The notes: generated by a model not told the origin, from the sequence alone. A DNA stretch of 64,000 nucleotides from Tetrahymena thermophila SB210 (GCF_000189635.1 NW_002476387.1:310001-374000), one strand, 5' to 3'. Numbered from the stretch's first letter, positions 25,742-39,600 are shown. Numbers and translations: made by a program.

Positions 25742-26088
25742 ATAAAATAAAATAAATTTAATTTTATAATATGTAAGAAATAAATATGTGTTGGTGTTTT
25801 GTGTAATCAATTACAAAAATATTATTTTACTCGAATTTAAAATTAAAAATAAAGCATGAAATTTTGAGAAACAAACAAAACAATATTTATTTCATAAAAT
25901 AATTTAGTTAAAATATTGGTAATTTATTTATAATACCAGCTTGCGGACAATAAATTGTCTTGCTAAAAATTAAATTTTGATATTACTTATTTTAAAGCTA
26001 ATCTCTTGTAATATCAGAATTAATTAAATAGTTGTTAAATAGTAAGTAAAAGTATTTAAACCTAGAAGAGATACTTAAGTAGAAGGAG
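25742..26088. other. Intergenic, no gene seen
   Basis: AT-rich spacer of about 350 bases between two plus-strand genes. The frame of the myosin start stays open upstream of the chosen ATG to about 26040, but contains no earlier ATG. Confidence 0.5.
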
Positions 26089-29000
26089 ATGCTAGATATA
26101 AATACTACATGGATGATTCCGGACAGTGAGTGCTGGATTTAAGTAGGAGAAGAAGATGCATAAACATAAACAATGTTTGTGAAAGCTAAAATAAAATAAA
26201 AACCCAGTCTTTCAAACATTAATAAGAATAATGTTTAACAATGTTTTGCTGACATAAAAGATGTAGAAGATAATCGATATGCTAATATAACAAAAGTTAA
26301 AATAAATTCAGTTTATTAAGTAAACTAAGAAGTACCTTAAGGTTATAATGATATGGTAGAAATGGATCACTTGAATTAAGCAGAAATTCTTATTAATTTA
26401 TAAAGAAGATACGATTAAGATTTAATATTTACATTTATAGGTCCTACACTTGTAGTGATGAATCCTTACAAGTTAATTCCAAAGCATTTTTCAAATGAAA
26501 CTCGTAATATTTTTTCATAATAAGCAAAACACCAAGGCTACATCGATTATAAAAAAAATGATCCACATACTTATGCTGTAGCTGCTTAATCATATTGTAA
26601 GCTTTTTGAGTAAAATAAAAATCAAGCCATAGTAATATCAGGTGAGTCAGGTGCAGGAAAGACTGAAAATGCCAAAATATGCATGTGTTTTCTTACAGGA
26701 TTAAGCGGATAAGATGCTGAAAGAAGACCTAGTATATAAAATAGTACTTCTCCAGCTAATAAAAATAAAAATAATATTGAAGATAGAATTTTGGGATGCA
26801 ACCCTATATTAGAGGCGTTTGGAAATGCAAAAACTGTTAGAAATGATAACAGCTCTCGTTTTGGAAAATTTGTATCGATTTAAGTAGGGAAAAAATCAAG
26901 AAAAATTAAAGGTGCTACAATTTAGAACTATTTACTAGAAAAGAGTCGTGTTACCACTCCTGGTCCTGGAGAGCGCGGTTACCACATATTTTATCACTTA
27001 CTCTACTGCGGATAAAACTAACTTTTAGAAAATTTATAATTGGTAGGTTAATATTCAAAACCACAAAATCTAAATTACTTAAAAGTTAGTAATTGTTATG
27101 AAGTATCAACTATAAATGACAATGCTCTGTTTAAAGAAGTTGTTGAGGCCTTTCATACTATGGGTATTAATTAAGAAGAATAGGATACTATTTTTAGGAT
27201 TATAAGTTCAATCCTATTGTTGGGTAATGTCTAATTTGACTAATCCACTTTAACTGACACACAACCATGTACTGTTAAGGATGAAAAGCTTCTCAAAACA
27301 ATTTCAGATCTGTTAAAGCTGGATTTTTCATCTCTCTTGAGAACAATTAACACTGTTACAAGAAAAATAGGATCCTCTGTAATATATTCACCCAAAAAAA
27401 TAGATGAAGTAATTTCCTCAAGGGATTCTATTGCTCGTAATATGTATGATAGAATGTTTTCGTGGATAGTTACTCGTTTGAATAATTCAATTAATATAAA
27501 AGGAGAAAATGGCAAAGAAAATGAAAATGAAGCTTAACTCTGCATAGGTTTACTTGATATTTTTGGCTTCGAGGTATTCGAAGAAAACTCTTTTGAGTAA
27601 TTCTGTATTAATTATACCAACGAAAAACTATAATAATTGTACATACAATACGTATTTAAATCTGAAGAATAGGAATTTATTATTGAAGGACTAGAAAAAT
27701 ACATAAATTAACTAGGGTACAAAGATAATTAAAATATCATTGAAGTACTTGATAATCATCCTATTGGTATATTTTAGCTTATCGATGAGTCGTCAGCTCT
27801 CGCACAGTCTGATGATAAAAAGCTATATGAAAGCATCTATAGAATAAATAATGGAAAACCTGAAGTGAAGTTTGTAAATAAAGGAAATAAAAAAATTTTT
27901 TAGATTGTCCACACAGCAAAACCTGTAGATTATTCAATAGAAGGATTTAGAGATAAAAATAAAGCTGAAATAAGCTAAGAGCTTTAGTTGACTATAGCTT
28001 AAAGTGATGATCCTATAGTTTCCTCAATATTTTTAGGTATTTAATTAAATTCGAATATTTATATAAAATAGATAATAAGCTGATGATGTGAATTATAATT
28101 TTCAAATTTATTAAAAAGATTTAGATTTACTTTTTTCTCAATTTTTTTTTAGATTACAATCATCAGAAATCAATTTTCTCAAATTTAATTAAAAATTTGA
28201 TTTTGATCATCAATCTTTTATTTAAGCTAATTCATATTCAAAAAGGAATTTAGGATATCAAAACTAGTAAGAATGATAAAATTGCAGCCATTAATTAGTA
28301 GTAGTATTAGACTAAAAGTACAAAGGAGAACAAATTTTTAGGAAGTAAGTTTAGAGCCTAAATGAAGTAGCTCATGGATGAATTAATCTAATCAGACTGC
28401 CATTTTATAAGATGTATAAAACCAAATGAGACAAAAAGAGCAAATAATTTGATTCAAGGATATGTATTGATTCAAATAAAATATTTAGGAGTTTTGTAAG
28501 CCATTTTAGCTAGAAAAGAAGGATTTCCTTATAGGTAAATATATACTTGACTAATTAAAAAATAATTCAAAATTTAATTTTAACCAATTTACAGAAAAGA
28601 CTTCAAAGTACTATTTTAGCAATTTAGTGGCATGATTGAAAAGTATAGAACTTTAAGCCTTTAAAAGATTGAGAGCCAGAATTTGGATTTAAAAAATATA
28701 TCCCAAGATATCCTCTAAGAGCTTTTCAAGAATAATAAAGATGTTTTAAAACATGTTTTAGTTGGAAAAACAAAAATATTTGCAAAGGATGATTTTGGTA
28801 AAATCTTAGATGAGATGCTGTTTAAATGGTATGAATAGAAGAAATCATTAATATTCAAAATAATTAAACAATTTTAAGTTTACTAATTTAAAAAAAATCT
28901 AAAAGCTAATATGAAAATTCTAATGAAAGCTATCAAAACTTTTCAAAAAATTTCTGCTGTATTTAAAATGAAATGTCAAAGAAAGAGATTTTTACAAGTT

Positions 29001-31804
29001 AAAAAATCAACAGCATTAATTTATAGCTTAATGTGTAAGAACTTTAAAAAACAATTTATAAAATAGTGGAATATTAAAACAAAATAAATTATAGTCGCAT
29101 AAAAATAGAAAGAAAGAGAATAAGCTGAATTATTAGCAAAATAAAAGCTGGAAGTAAAATAATAATAAAATGAGATGAATAAAGATGAAATAGATCAATA
29201 AATTGATTAAAATTCTATTTTATGTAACACAATAGATAGAAAAGATAACTACAATACAAATTTATCATAAGAGTATGCTACTATAAGTAATTACAATACA
29301 TTTAATGCTGTCAACAATAACTAGAATAATATAGAAATGAAGCAAAACTATAAAGATTTGTAAGAAAATTACTTATCATCAAAAGGAGAAGCTGACATGA
29401 ATGAGAAGATGAAATAAGAATTTGAATAAATTTAGTAAAAGAACAAGGAAATTCTTTAAGATGCCCAATTAGAAGATGGACTGCCTTAAAAAATAAAGTT
29501 GAAATCAAAGGTCGAATCATTTTTAAATTTAGATAATCCTAATATGATCCGCCCAGGTCCTAATGAAAAGAGCAAAGATTGCTTAATTGATTTCAATGAA
29601 TGCAATCAAGAAATGATCTAAAAAATTGAATAAAGTAATTATTTTGAAATAATTAGTACTATTGTGGTTATTAGAAAATATAATTCTACTGATCAAAATC
29701 CATTACAAAAAATGCTTTCTTATTAAAAGAGGCAATTAAAAAAACCTCTCACAAGTATCGATAAGCATTATGAACCTATAGCAACGAAAGCTTTTTCTTA
29801 TATGTTAAAGTAATCATTTAGCTTAAATTAAATAAATTTATAATTTTTTAATTAATTTTATATAGATATGCTGGAGATAAACCTTGCGAAGAAATTCATC
29901 CCAGAATCATTGCTTGGAAGCTTGCTCAACTAATTCTTGATTAGGATGTACAAGAAGTTACTGATGAAATATTCTTGTAGGTTATAAAATAGCTAACTAA
30001 TAATTCAGAAGAAAACATAGAGTAATATTTTAAAATTGCAGCTTTGATAGCTAGTTGCGTTGTTTTATCTTGTCGCATAGTATTTCCATCAATGAATTTT
30101 TTCTTGGAATAAGCAAGGCATTATGAAAAAAGTGGTAAAGAGAAATTGATGGAATGGTGCAAATTTATATTGTCCAGGATCGGAAATAGCTATAACTTTG
30201 ATGAAAATATGTAATTTCCATGCTATATATTTAAAAGAGAAGAGATGCCATTAAAAGAAGAGTTTATTGCCTTAGAGAATATGTTTTCTATTCAAATTCC
30301 AATTCACTTTTATGGAGACCGCTAAAAATACTTTAAGGTAGAATCATATACCAAAATTTGTAACATGGTGAGCCAAATTGGCTTAGATTTAGAAATTCTT
30401 TATGATAAAAACAGTTATGGATTAGTCGAATACATAACTGTTGATGCAGTTACTAAAGTTTAAATTTTAGATTTTGGAATGAGAATACTTGATTGGAAAG
30501 CCAAGAGGTATCGTGATAGATAACAATATTTACAAAAAAATCCAGGTAAGACTTTTGAAATAAAACTATATTACCAATGTATCATTTTTCACAGCCCAAA
30601 ATCTTAAAATATTGACACTAATCTTATGACATATCTAACATATGTAAACGAGTATTTGCATGGATTGTATTTCTTTGATTTTAACACAAACAAAGATTAA
30701 ATATAAAATAAATTAATTGACTACCCAAAAGAAATTACAGAAATTGATTTTATTGTTGAGATGTCTGCAGCTAAGGTGCTAGCTGATTATAAAATCTATA
30801 AAAAGGAAAATATTATCTTACAAAATTGCATCCCAAATTCAAAAATTATTTTCATAAGACATGAAGTGTGGAAGGTCAAAATCGAAGATTAAATATGTAA
30901 GTTATAACAAATTATAAAAACTTAAAGACAAGCAAGGACTTATTTCTTGAATAGGATGAAAGAGTACTAAGGGAAGTACTACTTTTCTTAAAAATTTTTC
31001 TGTAAATTTAGTTAGCACCCAAACTTTTTAGAATAAAAGGAAGCTATTTGCTTGACTAAATTAGGCTATGTGTACATTATTGAATAGCAAACATACAAGT
31101 AATTGTTAGAAATTTCTTATAGAGATATAAAAGATTTTAGCATTAATTTTTATTCCTAATCACTTGTTTTGTATACAGAATAAAATATTTATCAAATATT
31201 TTCTTAGTATGCTTTGAATATATACTACAACATTAAATCGTATTGCTAAACTCTTGAAGAATTAGATAATGATAATATCTAAGAAGATAGAAATTGCTTT
31301 TAAACTAATGAAAATTTGCTAAATAATTCAAATGAAAAAACTGTTTATGATTCGAAAAATTCTAATCAAGATCAAAAATCAGATAATTCATAAGTACCAA
31401 TAAATATGATTGATAAAGTTAACGATGATACTATTGTAATCGAAATGCAATAATACTCATCTAATGATTGTAAAAAATAATAATCACAAAAGACTTAAAA
31501 AAATGTGAGAAATGGAAATTTAATCACTCCTGTTAAAAATTAAAGCACATACTAAAATGAACCTTAAATACCAAATTATTCAGCTAATATTAATAGAGGA
31601 AGTGAAGAATATTTTGATAACTCTCCTAACTCATAATATTCAAGTGGCCAAAATAAATTAATTAATAACATTTAAAAGAATGATTAAAAATTATTTTAAG
31701 AATCAAAGATAAATCTAAATAAATAGTTACAAGAAGCTTAAAATGACACAAGTAATATAGACCAAACTAACAGGTCATGCAATTTATATGAAAATCTGCT
31801 ATGA
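26089..31804 (+). CDS. Unconventional myosin with MyTH4 and FERM tail
   Basis: Actin-based motor, 1796 residues from four exons (introns 28037-28245, 28535-28594, 29810-29865); the exons total exactly 1797 codons. Motor domain about 1-780: P-loop GESGAGKT at 185-192, switch I NDNSSRFG near 252-259, switch II and relay start [18 protein letters not shown] near 488, actin-binding and HFIRCIKPN segment just after the first intron. A basic neck (about 790-860) has one or two degenerate IQ-like motifs. A charged helical, possibly coiled stretch follows. MyTH4 domain about 1110-1240 ([20 protein letters not shown]), FERM domain about 1285-1620 ([26 protein letters not shown]), then a disordered Asn/Gln/Ser tail. 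Tetrahymena has a family of such MyTH4-FERM myosins, which supports the organism call. All catalytic landmarks are intact. Its 3' end faces the minus-strand gene at 32656. Confidence 0.95.
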
Positions 31805-32655
31805 AATAATTAATTAAAATTTTAAATAAATGAATTAATTTAATTAAAAATTACTTTAATATCATTTGATTAGATTATTTTTCATAAATGAATGATGGAT
31901 GGATCACTTTTTAATTAAATTATTAATTATATTTTATAAAAATTAATTCATTCATATTTATTTACAAAAATAATTAATATATTATAATTCAAATTAACAA
32001 TTTATACTTCAAATAAAATAAATACCATAATGTTAATTAACAAACTTTTTTAAATAAATATTTTAATTGCAAAATTCATTTTTAATAAAAATTAGAATTT
32101 AAAATTTTCGAAAAAATTTTAATTAATTGTTGAAAAAGTTAACTTAAGGTCTATAAAAATTAAAAAGTTTTATATTACTTCTTTTTATTTTACTTTAGAA
32201 AATTGTTAAATAATTTATTTTGATAACAAATTCAATTTATCTTAGAAAAAATTGAAAGAAAATATTGAAGTTTGATTATAATATTTGAAAAAGGTCTTTT
32301 TGATTTTTATAATATGTTGAACAATAATTTAAATTGCTTATTTACATCTATAAACTAACCTTTAATATTAAAATATAAAAATATTGAGTAAAATTAATGA
32401 ATTTATAATCCATTTACTAATAAGAAAATATAAAAATATTAAAGTACTCTATCTACAAAAATTAATAATAATTGGTGTATTTTCTTTTTTATTTATTTAT
32501 TTAGATATATTAATTACAAAATTTTCAAAAAATATTACAATTTTAGTCTTATTTTATATGTTCTTAACCGTTTTGTCCATTTAGTAAAATATTGTATTCA
32601 TAATCACCTTGTGATCTAAAATGATGTGTATTATTCTTTATAATAAGATAAATTA
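31805..32655. other. Intergenic, no gene seen (convergent spacer)
   Basis: AT-rich region between convergent 3' ends. It contains a hydrophobic open stretch at 32384-32632 without a normal ATG start, which I regard as a by-product of T-rich sequence. Confidence 0.5.
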
Positions 32656-35426
32656 TCAATATTAAGTATTTTTAATATATAAATAATTTACGCTGGGTAA
32701 TGTGGAGTAGGAAGAGTTATATTTTTCGCTATTTTATTTTATATCATCACTTTACTAAGTATTAATTTTACATTTTTCAAAATTATTTTATATTTAATTG
32801 TTTTAAGAATTTGTTATGTTGATGCTCTTTGATCTTTATGGAATAATGCTGTGAGAACGATCTGTGCTAACAAAGTTTGATATATTTCCTGAAGTATGAC
32901 CTGCTATAGTACTTGTATTGCTTTGTATGGAGGAATATTCTGAACGTTCTGAGAATATTTTCTTTTATGGGATTTTAGGAGGTTTAGGATTGTTTTCTAG
33001 CACTTTAATATTTTAAGACTGCTAGGATTACATATTATTCTATAAGACACTTGCAGTAGTAGTTTAATTTCCTCTAAATGTTTCAACACCATCTATAAAG
33101 CAATTAAAATTTAATTCTTGAGTATTTCCTTATACATTTTTATTTCTACATGTTTCTTTAATACTTTGCCTCACTTAACCTTCTTCGTTCTCATCCATAA
33201 TTCTACTTTAATCAAACATTGAAGACTTTAGCAAACTCTACATATCCGTTTATTTATATCCTGCTGATTACTCCTTTTATTAAATTAAACATTAAAAATG
33301 GTAAAAATAATTAATTAAATAATTAATTTACTTATACAGCAAGATTTGTTTGGTTTATATTTTTCAAAAAAAATTAAGGAGTTTGTTTACTAAACTAAAC
33401 ATCTTTACTCATTTATTATATTTGATCCTAACCAAAAGTTGATATCATGTTTACATTTTGATTCTATAGATTATTGCTTGTTAAAATTTTATATTTTTGA
33501 GTGTTTACTTGATTAATATCCATAGGATTTGAGCTGTATTTTGTTACATTTTAACTTTTGAAAGTATTTAGACTTACATCAAATTGACTGTGACTTTCAT
33601 CTGTTTAAAGATTTAAAATTTCAGTAATATTGTTAATAGTTTTACACTCATCATCCTTATCTGATTGTAATTTATTTGAGAAAAAATTTTGACTCATATT
33701 TTATTTTTAGTTAAATTATCTAAAATCTGTGTCTGTAAAATTAAATTGGCCTAATTTGTTGTTTTACTCATACTGTTTGTTGTTAAATCTACTTAGTCTC
33801 TAGTTACTTTATAGATCTTGTTAGATTTATTAAAGCATTTATTGCTTCATTTCTTACTTTTCAAAAGAATTTTGTTAATTAATTTAATTTTCAAGATGCT
33901 TTATCTTCATTTATTATTGCACAAGCAACTCCTATATGGCCTCTTATTTTAGTAACAATCTATTAAAGTCTTCATTCTTGAAAATAATGTACTCAGTTTA
34001 CTAATAAACACCAGTGTTTCCTATAAACACTTTCTCATCAAATATGATTGTATTTTCTCCATTTAACTTTCTAGAATTAGCTATTAAAAATCAAAAAAAT
34101 ATAAGCCTAAAAAAATAAATAAAAAGAATTCTTACTAATTTAATTATGATTTGTCTCTCCTAATAGCTCACTAGTTTCAATCTATATTTTAAATAAATCT
34201 TGCTTTTCTTGCATATGCTTATCAAAAACTCTAATTAGATTGTTAGAATCTTCATTTTCAGTGCTATTAAAGCAAACTGTGCTCTACTCAAAAAACGCAC
34301 TCAAATTATTATTATTGTTGTTGTTATTATTAAGATTTAAATTATTGTTTGTAAAATTAAATGCATTTGTGCTAGAAAGAATATTTTGAATATTACTAAC
34401 TTAGTTTGATTAATAGTTTGAAAATAGTTCATGCTAGTCTAAATTATTTCTATTAACGGCAGCATGCGGACTCTTCTTAATACCAGATTCGTCAGTGACA
34501 TCACATTAGTTTTCAAATATTTAGATATTATTTTTTACTTTAAAGTCATCCTACTTTAACAAATTCCCAGTGCTATTATAATTTTTATATGATTTTGACT
34601 AAATAGAATTATCAAAAAAGCTTGGTGATTATTTATTTGCTTAAATCTACTGAGGGATATTTATATGAAAATTGCTTGACTATATATTTTTGAATTTATT
34701 AAAATTTAAATCTTAAGCTTTTACACTTTAATTCTCAATACTATTAGCGCATTATTAGTTTTAAATTTTTGTGATTGGAAGAATATGTAAATCCTTTTTA
34801 AGTTTGCTGTTTGAGTTTTATATTTAGGTTATTTTATTGCTTAAGTTACTTAGAATATTTTAAGATATTTCTGTATCAACTTAGTTATTAATCAGCTTTT
34901 CCTGCATATTTTTTTATTAGCTACTGCAAGGATTAGAGACATAATTATGGCAATAATCTTAAGAAGTTAATTTATTTTATTTCTATTCAGTAGCATACTA
35001 CTCAAGGTCATTCCCTGAAAATTTTATTCCTTATTGTACACTTTAATGCTACTAGAAAGCAGCCTCTATATTTTACATGTTATTTTTAATTAAATTATCT
35101 AACCTTCCTTTTTATATTTTTAGAAATGGATTATTTGACTATCCAGGAGTGGTTAAATTAGAAGGTGTAGAGCCAACATTTTTTATATCTTTTCTTTCAA
35201 TATTAGAATGAGATCTTTTAAAAGTACTGATTGGCTTAGGTATAATTATGTGATGAACTGAGGAGTAATTTTCTTTATTTGAAAGGTCTATCATTCTATT
35301 TATTTATTTATAAGTTGTTTTTGTATTTTAATTAACTAAATCTTTTGATTTGAAAGCAAATTCTATTGACTATAAGATATTGATTTGATTTGTATGTAAT
35401 AACTTTTAAATTAATTTGTTTGCCAT
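32656..35426 (-). CDS. Large Asn/Ser/Gln-rich protein of unknown function
   Basis: Three exons (introns 34081-34135 and 33274-33337) give 883 residues; the exon sum is a multiple of three. Starts MANKLIQKLLHTNQINIL, with a run of Asn near residue 420. Nearly the whole protein is low-complexity Asn/Ser/Gln and probably disordered, with many SP, TP and RS sites that could be phosphorylated. The one clear structural element is a coiled-coil stretch shortly after the first intron, around residues 490-540 (EAIQELLVQQQMKIKHLEN, then KQEMKQQMLQQIQQDLQ). A proline-containing segment PKPPKIPQKK lies in the last exon. No domain family or membrane segment is seen. Disordered proteins of this kind are common in ciliates; the function is unknown. 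It is head-to-tail with the coiled-coil gene at 35838. Confidence 0.75.
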
Positions 35427-35837
35427 TAAAATTCAAAATTAATTAGAAACCTTTTACAGGTATTTTTGAAAATAACGAGAAAAAATCTTATTATATTTGT
35501 AGAAAATAAAAGAATCAACTTCTTTAGAGAAATTTAAAATAATCAAATTTCACAATAACAAACAAATAAAATTTAAACAATCAAAAAACTTGCAAAATTT
35601 TTATTACTTAAATTAAATTCATTTTTTAATAATTTAGAAATATTTACATTAAAAATGTTATTCTATTTAAAAAATTAAATTTATTAATTAAGAAATATTA
35701 AATGTAATTTAAGTTAATAAATCATTTTTAAATTAATTTTCTTTTCAATTAATAATTAAGAAATTTGTATTTATTTATTAATTAATTTGAAATAAATTAG
35801 ATTAATATATATACATATATTACAATATATAAGTTTT
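35427..35837. other. Intergenic, no gene seen
   Basis: AT-rich spacer of 411 bases between two minus-strand genes, which should hold the promoter of the 32656-35426 gene. Nothing specific is recognised. Confidence 0.5.
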
Positions 35838-38800
35838 TCAAATAATTTTCTTTCTTTTTTGTATGTAGTAAAGAAATTTATCTTTAGGTTTCATTTGATT
35901 TTACTAATTAGATTACTCGTTTCCTAATAATAAACTTTAATCTCTTGGTGTGAAGTTTTCTTGAAATTATTTTGTAACTTGTTCGTCAACATATACTTAT
36001 GATTATGATATCCTAACATTATATTTAGAATCAAATTCAAGCTCATTCTAGTTAGTTTTGCGTTTAGAGTAGTCTACTAAAGAGCTATCTAATGTATTTT
36101 CATCTATTCTTTATTATTTTTAAAGGCTTAGATCTCCAGCATGCATATTCGATATGTTAATAGTACTTCTATTCTAAAAATCTTTTTAATGAGTGGATTT
36201 AACTCTTCTTTTTATATGGTCTCCAATTTAAAGAGATTTACTCTCCTTTTATAAATTTTCATGAAGTGTGACTTTTTTATTATCTACTATCTAAATTTTA
36301 GACTAATCATTTAAATTTTCACTTAAATCTATTGCAATCTTTTTCCTTTGTTTTTTTATATCAGTGGCACTTATATTAGAGCTATCTGTCTTATACACAT
36401 CTTTATTAGCTTTTGAAAACTATATATCTTACTTTGATTTTTAGGCAGTAGGTGATAATTTTTTAGATTAATTTTTCATTGGAGGCTGTTGCACTAAATT
36501 TTAATTCTCAATTTCAGTAAAGTTATTATTATTAGCAACTGTTGAATTTAGACTGATTGCATTCATTCTTTTTTTATCCTCTTATTATTATTTTCATTTA
36601 ATCAAAAGTATAAAATAAATTAAAAAATATAATTACAATAAATGTTGGGTTGTTTTAGAGGACTTATTGGAATACTACTCTATTGGATATTTTCTAAAGA
36701 TGTCTTATTGGTGTTACCATAATTCTAAAGGGAATTTTGCTTTTAGCTCAAAGCATTTTTTAAAATTAAAACTAATTGAGATGTTGAATGCTTTTTTTCT
36801 TTTTCGTATTCTATCTTACTAACTTCAAGAACCTTTTATATAGTATTCAGTAAGTAAGACAATAATTAAATTAATAATATTACCTCTATCAAATTAGGTC
36901 TAGGTGTATAAGTCTATCTGTAAATTTAATTGTCAGCTTATATGCTTTGAATTTCTGTCTATAATAATTAAATTTTATTTTCATTTAGAGCATTTCTTTC
37001 TTTGAACATCTTTAAATCATTAAGAGTTTTTCTATAAGTGTCATATATATTAGTATATTAAGTTTTTAATTCGTTGAAATCTTTGTTTTACAGCTCGAAC
37101 CTCTTTTTAAAATAAAAAATATTAATAAAACAATAAAGAAATTATATGCATAAAATTATTTTGATGCTATCAAAGCTGATTAAAATATAATCCTTTTTTG
37201 TAAATACTATTGTTTTATTCAAAAAATTCTCATAAATAAATATTTCAATAAAATATTCATTAATACTTTTATAATTATTAAGAATAAGCTATTTGCTTAA
37301 TAAATTCATTTATTATTTATACTTAATATATGTTGTATCTAATTAGCAAATATTACTTTATCCCATTAAAACTTATTTTTAATTTGAACAATTTTTGAAA
37401 ATTTAAATATTTTATTAATTTTATTTTGTTTAAAACAAGAAAGACACTATCATTTTATTAAATTGATCATTTATTTTTAAAAGGATGAAATATGATTTTA
37501 CAATACCTTTTCAATTGCTTTATACTCATTTAATGTTTAATCGTAATTAGAATACTTCTCATAAAATACTTTATCATAATTTTCATGTATCCTTGTGAGT
37601 TAATCAGTATGTTTTTCCTTCTCTGACTTTAGAATTTCATTCTACTTTTCTAGGTCATCCATCTAAATTTTAATTCGTGGTTATAATAAAGTGAGAGCGA
37701 TAAAAATATACATTTAATGAGTTCAAGGAAATTATTTTTTCTATCTGCTGAAAAATGTATTTTTACTTTTTATTTGTACTAGTTGATTTGAGAATTCAAC
37801 TGATTGAAAAAGTTCTCTTTAAGCTTTTCGTATTTTTGTTCTAGGTTCATATATTCTGTCTCTTTTTTTTCTTGCTTCATTCTAAATTCTTCCAATTATT
37901 CATTGTTTTGGTATGTCAGCTAATCTATCTTTTCGCTTAGAACAAAAGAAAGGTCAATAACTCTGTTAAGTAGCTAAGGATATGTAAAAAAATCTTTATC
38001 GAAGCAAACTAATTTAATTAAGAGTAAATAAGTAAGTTCACAGTATTTCAGATTTGCAATTATTTTTTATGGTTAAATAACCAACCATCCATAAAAACAA
38101 ACTCAATTAAAAGTGAGATAAATTGATATTAAAAATTGAATACATTCTTACTTTATTGTTTGAAGTAAGATTCAAAGTTTCTTAGTTTATCTATCAAAGC
38201 ATTATCAGAGCAAATAAGGTATCTTTTAATAACTTTGTTGAGACATCCGATAACATCTTAAAATTAAGTGCATTCTCTATATGATCGTTAAAAAATCTAT
38301 TATAAAATCATTTATTTACATAATTTAAAAACTACTTTTCAATTAAGTCCATAAGCTTTTAACACAAATATGATTTTTTTTTGGTTATATTTTCTCCTAA
38401 TAACTCTTGCTCCTTAAGCTAAGTAAAATATTTCGAAATTTTTATCTAATTAAAATTAATAAAAATCCATTGAATGTTATTTATTGCGAATATATGAAAT
38501 CAATTTACTAAATTATCTTTATCACCTATATTAGAATTTTATGTGTTTGGAGATTATTCATTATACTTTGGAGTTTTGTTTTATCTTTCTTTGCTTAATT
38601 TAGGCTACTTTTATATTTAATAGAGCTCAATAGAGTTATTGAGTTTATTGTTAAGCAACCTTCGTGATGACTTGTTATCACTATACAATAATTTTGATTA
38701 CTCCGTATTAATTTAAGTCTGAATCTAACTAAAATTCTTTTCAATAGCTACATTATATTACTAAGCTATGATGGGTTCTTTTATCTAAAATTTTGAATAA

Positions 38801-38895
38801 TCTATTATTGAGCTTACGTTACTGTTACCCTTTCTATTTAATGCCTTTAACGGCTGATTTACATCTATAGAAATTTTAGGAAATAAATCAGTCAT
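35838..38895 (-). CDS. Coiled-coil protein of unknown function
   Basis: Eight exons give 737 residues and an exon sum divisible by three. Introns: 38446-38508, 38297-38319 (only 23 bases), 38009-38151, 37663-37766, 37103-37506, 36833-36883 and 36581-36636. The N-terminus (MTDLFPKISIDVNQPLKAL) is followed by a Gln/Ser-rich region. A globular-looking helical part (DVIGCLNKVIKRYLICSDN) precedes a long coiled coil encoded by exons between about 38008 and 36640 (KIDQLTYQNNEQLEEFRMKQ and MDDLEKQNEILKSEKEKHT). The C-terminal third is basic and Ser-rich, ending KPKDKFLYYIQKRKKII. Long coiled coils with basic tails fit basal-body or cortical proteins of ciliates, which is inference. The tiny intron is required to pass an in-frame TGA; if it is not spliced, the gene would carry a frame disruption there. 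Confidence 0.75.
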
Positions 38896-39318
38896 ATAAT
38901 AATAGTATTAGTTGAATTACTAATTATCAGTAAATAAATTAATTAATTATTTATATTAAATATTAATTTTAACAATTTTAATATAACTAAAATGCTTTCA
39001 ATTTATTTCAATTATTCTCAAATGTAAATCTTATAAAATTTGAAAAAGTTTAAAAATTTCTTTAAAACAACAAACGAAATTTAATTTTTTACTATGTAAT
39101 AGATTAATTTTAAGAAAAACAAAAAATCATAAAAATAATTTAATTTAATATGTATTTAAAATAATTTACATAAAAAATGAATTGTGTAAATAATTATTTT
39201 GCTTTTACCAAAAATACTCTTTGTTAGATTTACAGTTATATTCAATGATAAACTTAATACATCAAATTAAAATTCAAAAAAATATTAAAAATTAATTAAT
39301 TTATGAAAATTTTTTTGC
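38896..39318. other. Intergenic, AT-rich, no gene seen
   Basis: Plain AT-rich DNA upstream of the minus-strand coiled-coil gene, where its promoter should lie. Confidence 0.5.
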
Positions 39319-39600
39319 GTGATGCTGTTCTGCAATATTAATTTTATTTTTATATTATTTGATTTTGTTTTTCTTTTATTTTATTTTGTTTTGTTTTTTT
39401 ATCTCTTTTGTTTTGTTTTTGTTTTTTTGTTTGTTGTATTTTTATTTGTTTTATTTATTTGCTGTTTGTTTAATTTTATTTATTTATTTATTTTTATTTT
39501 TTATTTGTTTGTTTTTTTTATTTAATTTTATTTTTTTAATGTTATTTGTATTTATTTAATGTTATTTGATTTTATGATGTTGTTTGATTTTATTTTAGAG
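39319..39600 (+). repeat. Strand-asymmetric T/G-rich low-complexity tract
   Basis: For more than 250 bases the plus strand is almost only T with scattered G and a few A and C (patterns such as ttttgttttg and ttatttatttattt). Two overlapping frames read through it give only Phe/Leu/Val/Ile-rich nonsense, so it is not a gene. The tract abuts the GC-richer island on its right. Confidence 0.85.

Noticed and set aside
27240-27515. Frames on both strands inside the myosin gene
   Set aside because: They overlap the motor domain coding sequence, which is continuous in one frame with all myosin landmarks; the others are shadows or fragments of it.
32384-32632. Hydrophobic frame resembling a small membrane protein
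   Set aside because: It lacks an ATG start, its composition matches the surrounding AT-rich spacer, and long T-rich runs produce apparent membrane helices by chance.
39359-39559. Two overlapping hydrophobic frames in the T/G tract
   Set aside because: They consist of Phe, Leu, Val and Ile encoded by T-rich triplets in every frame; this is a product of the skewed low-complexity DNA, not a membrane protein.
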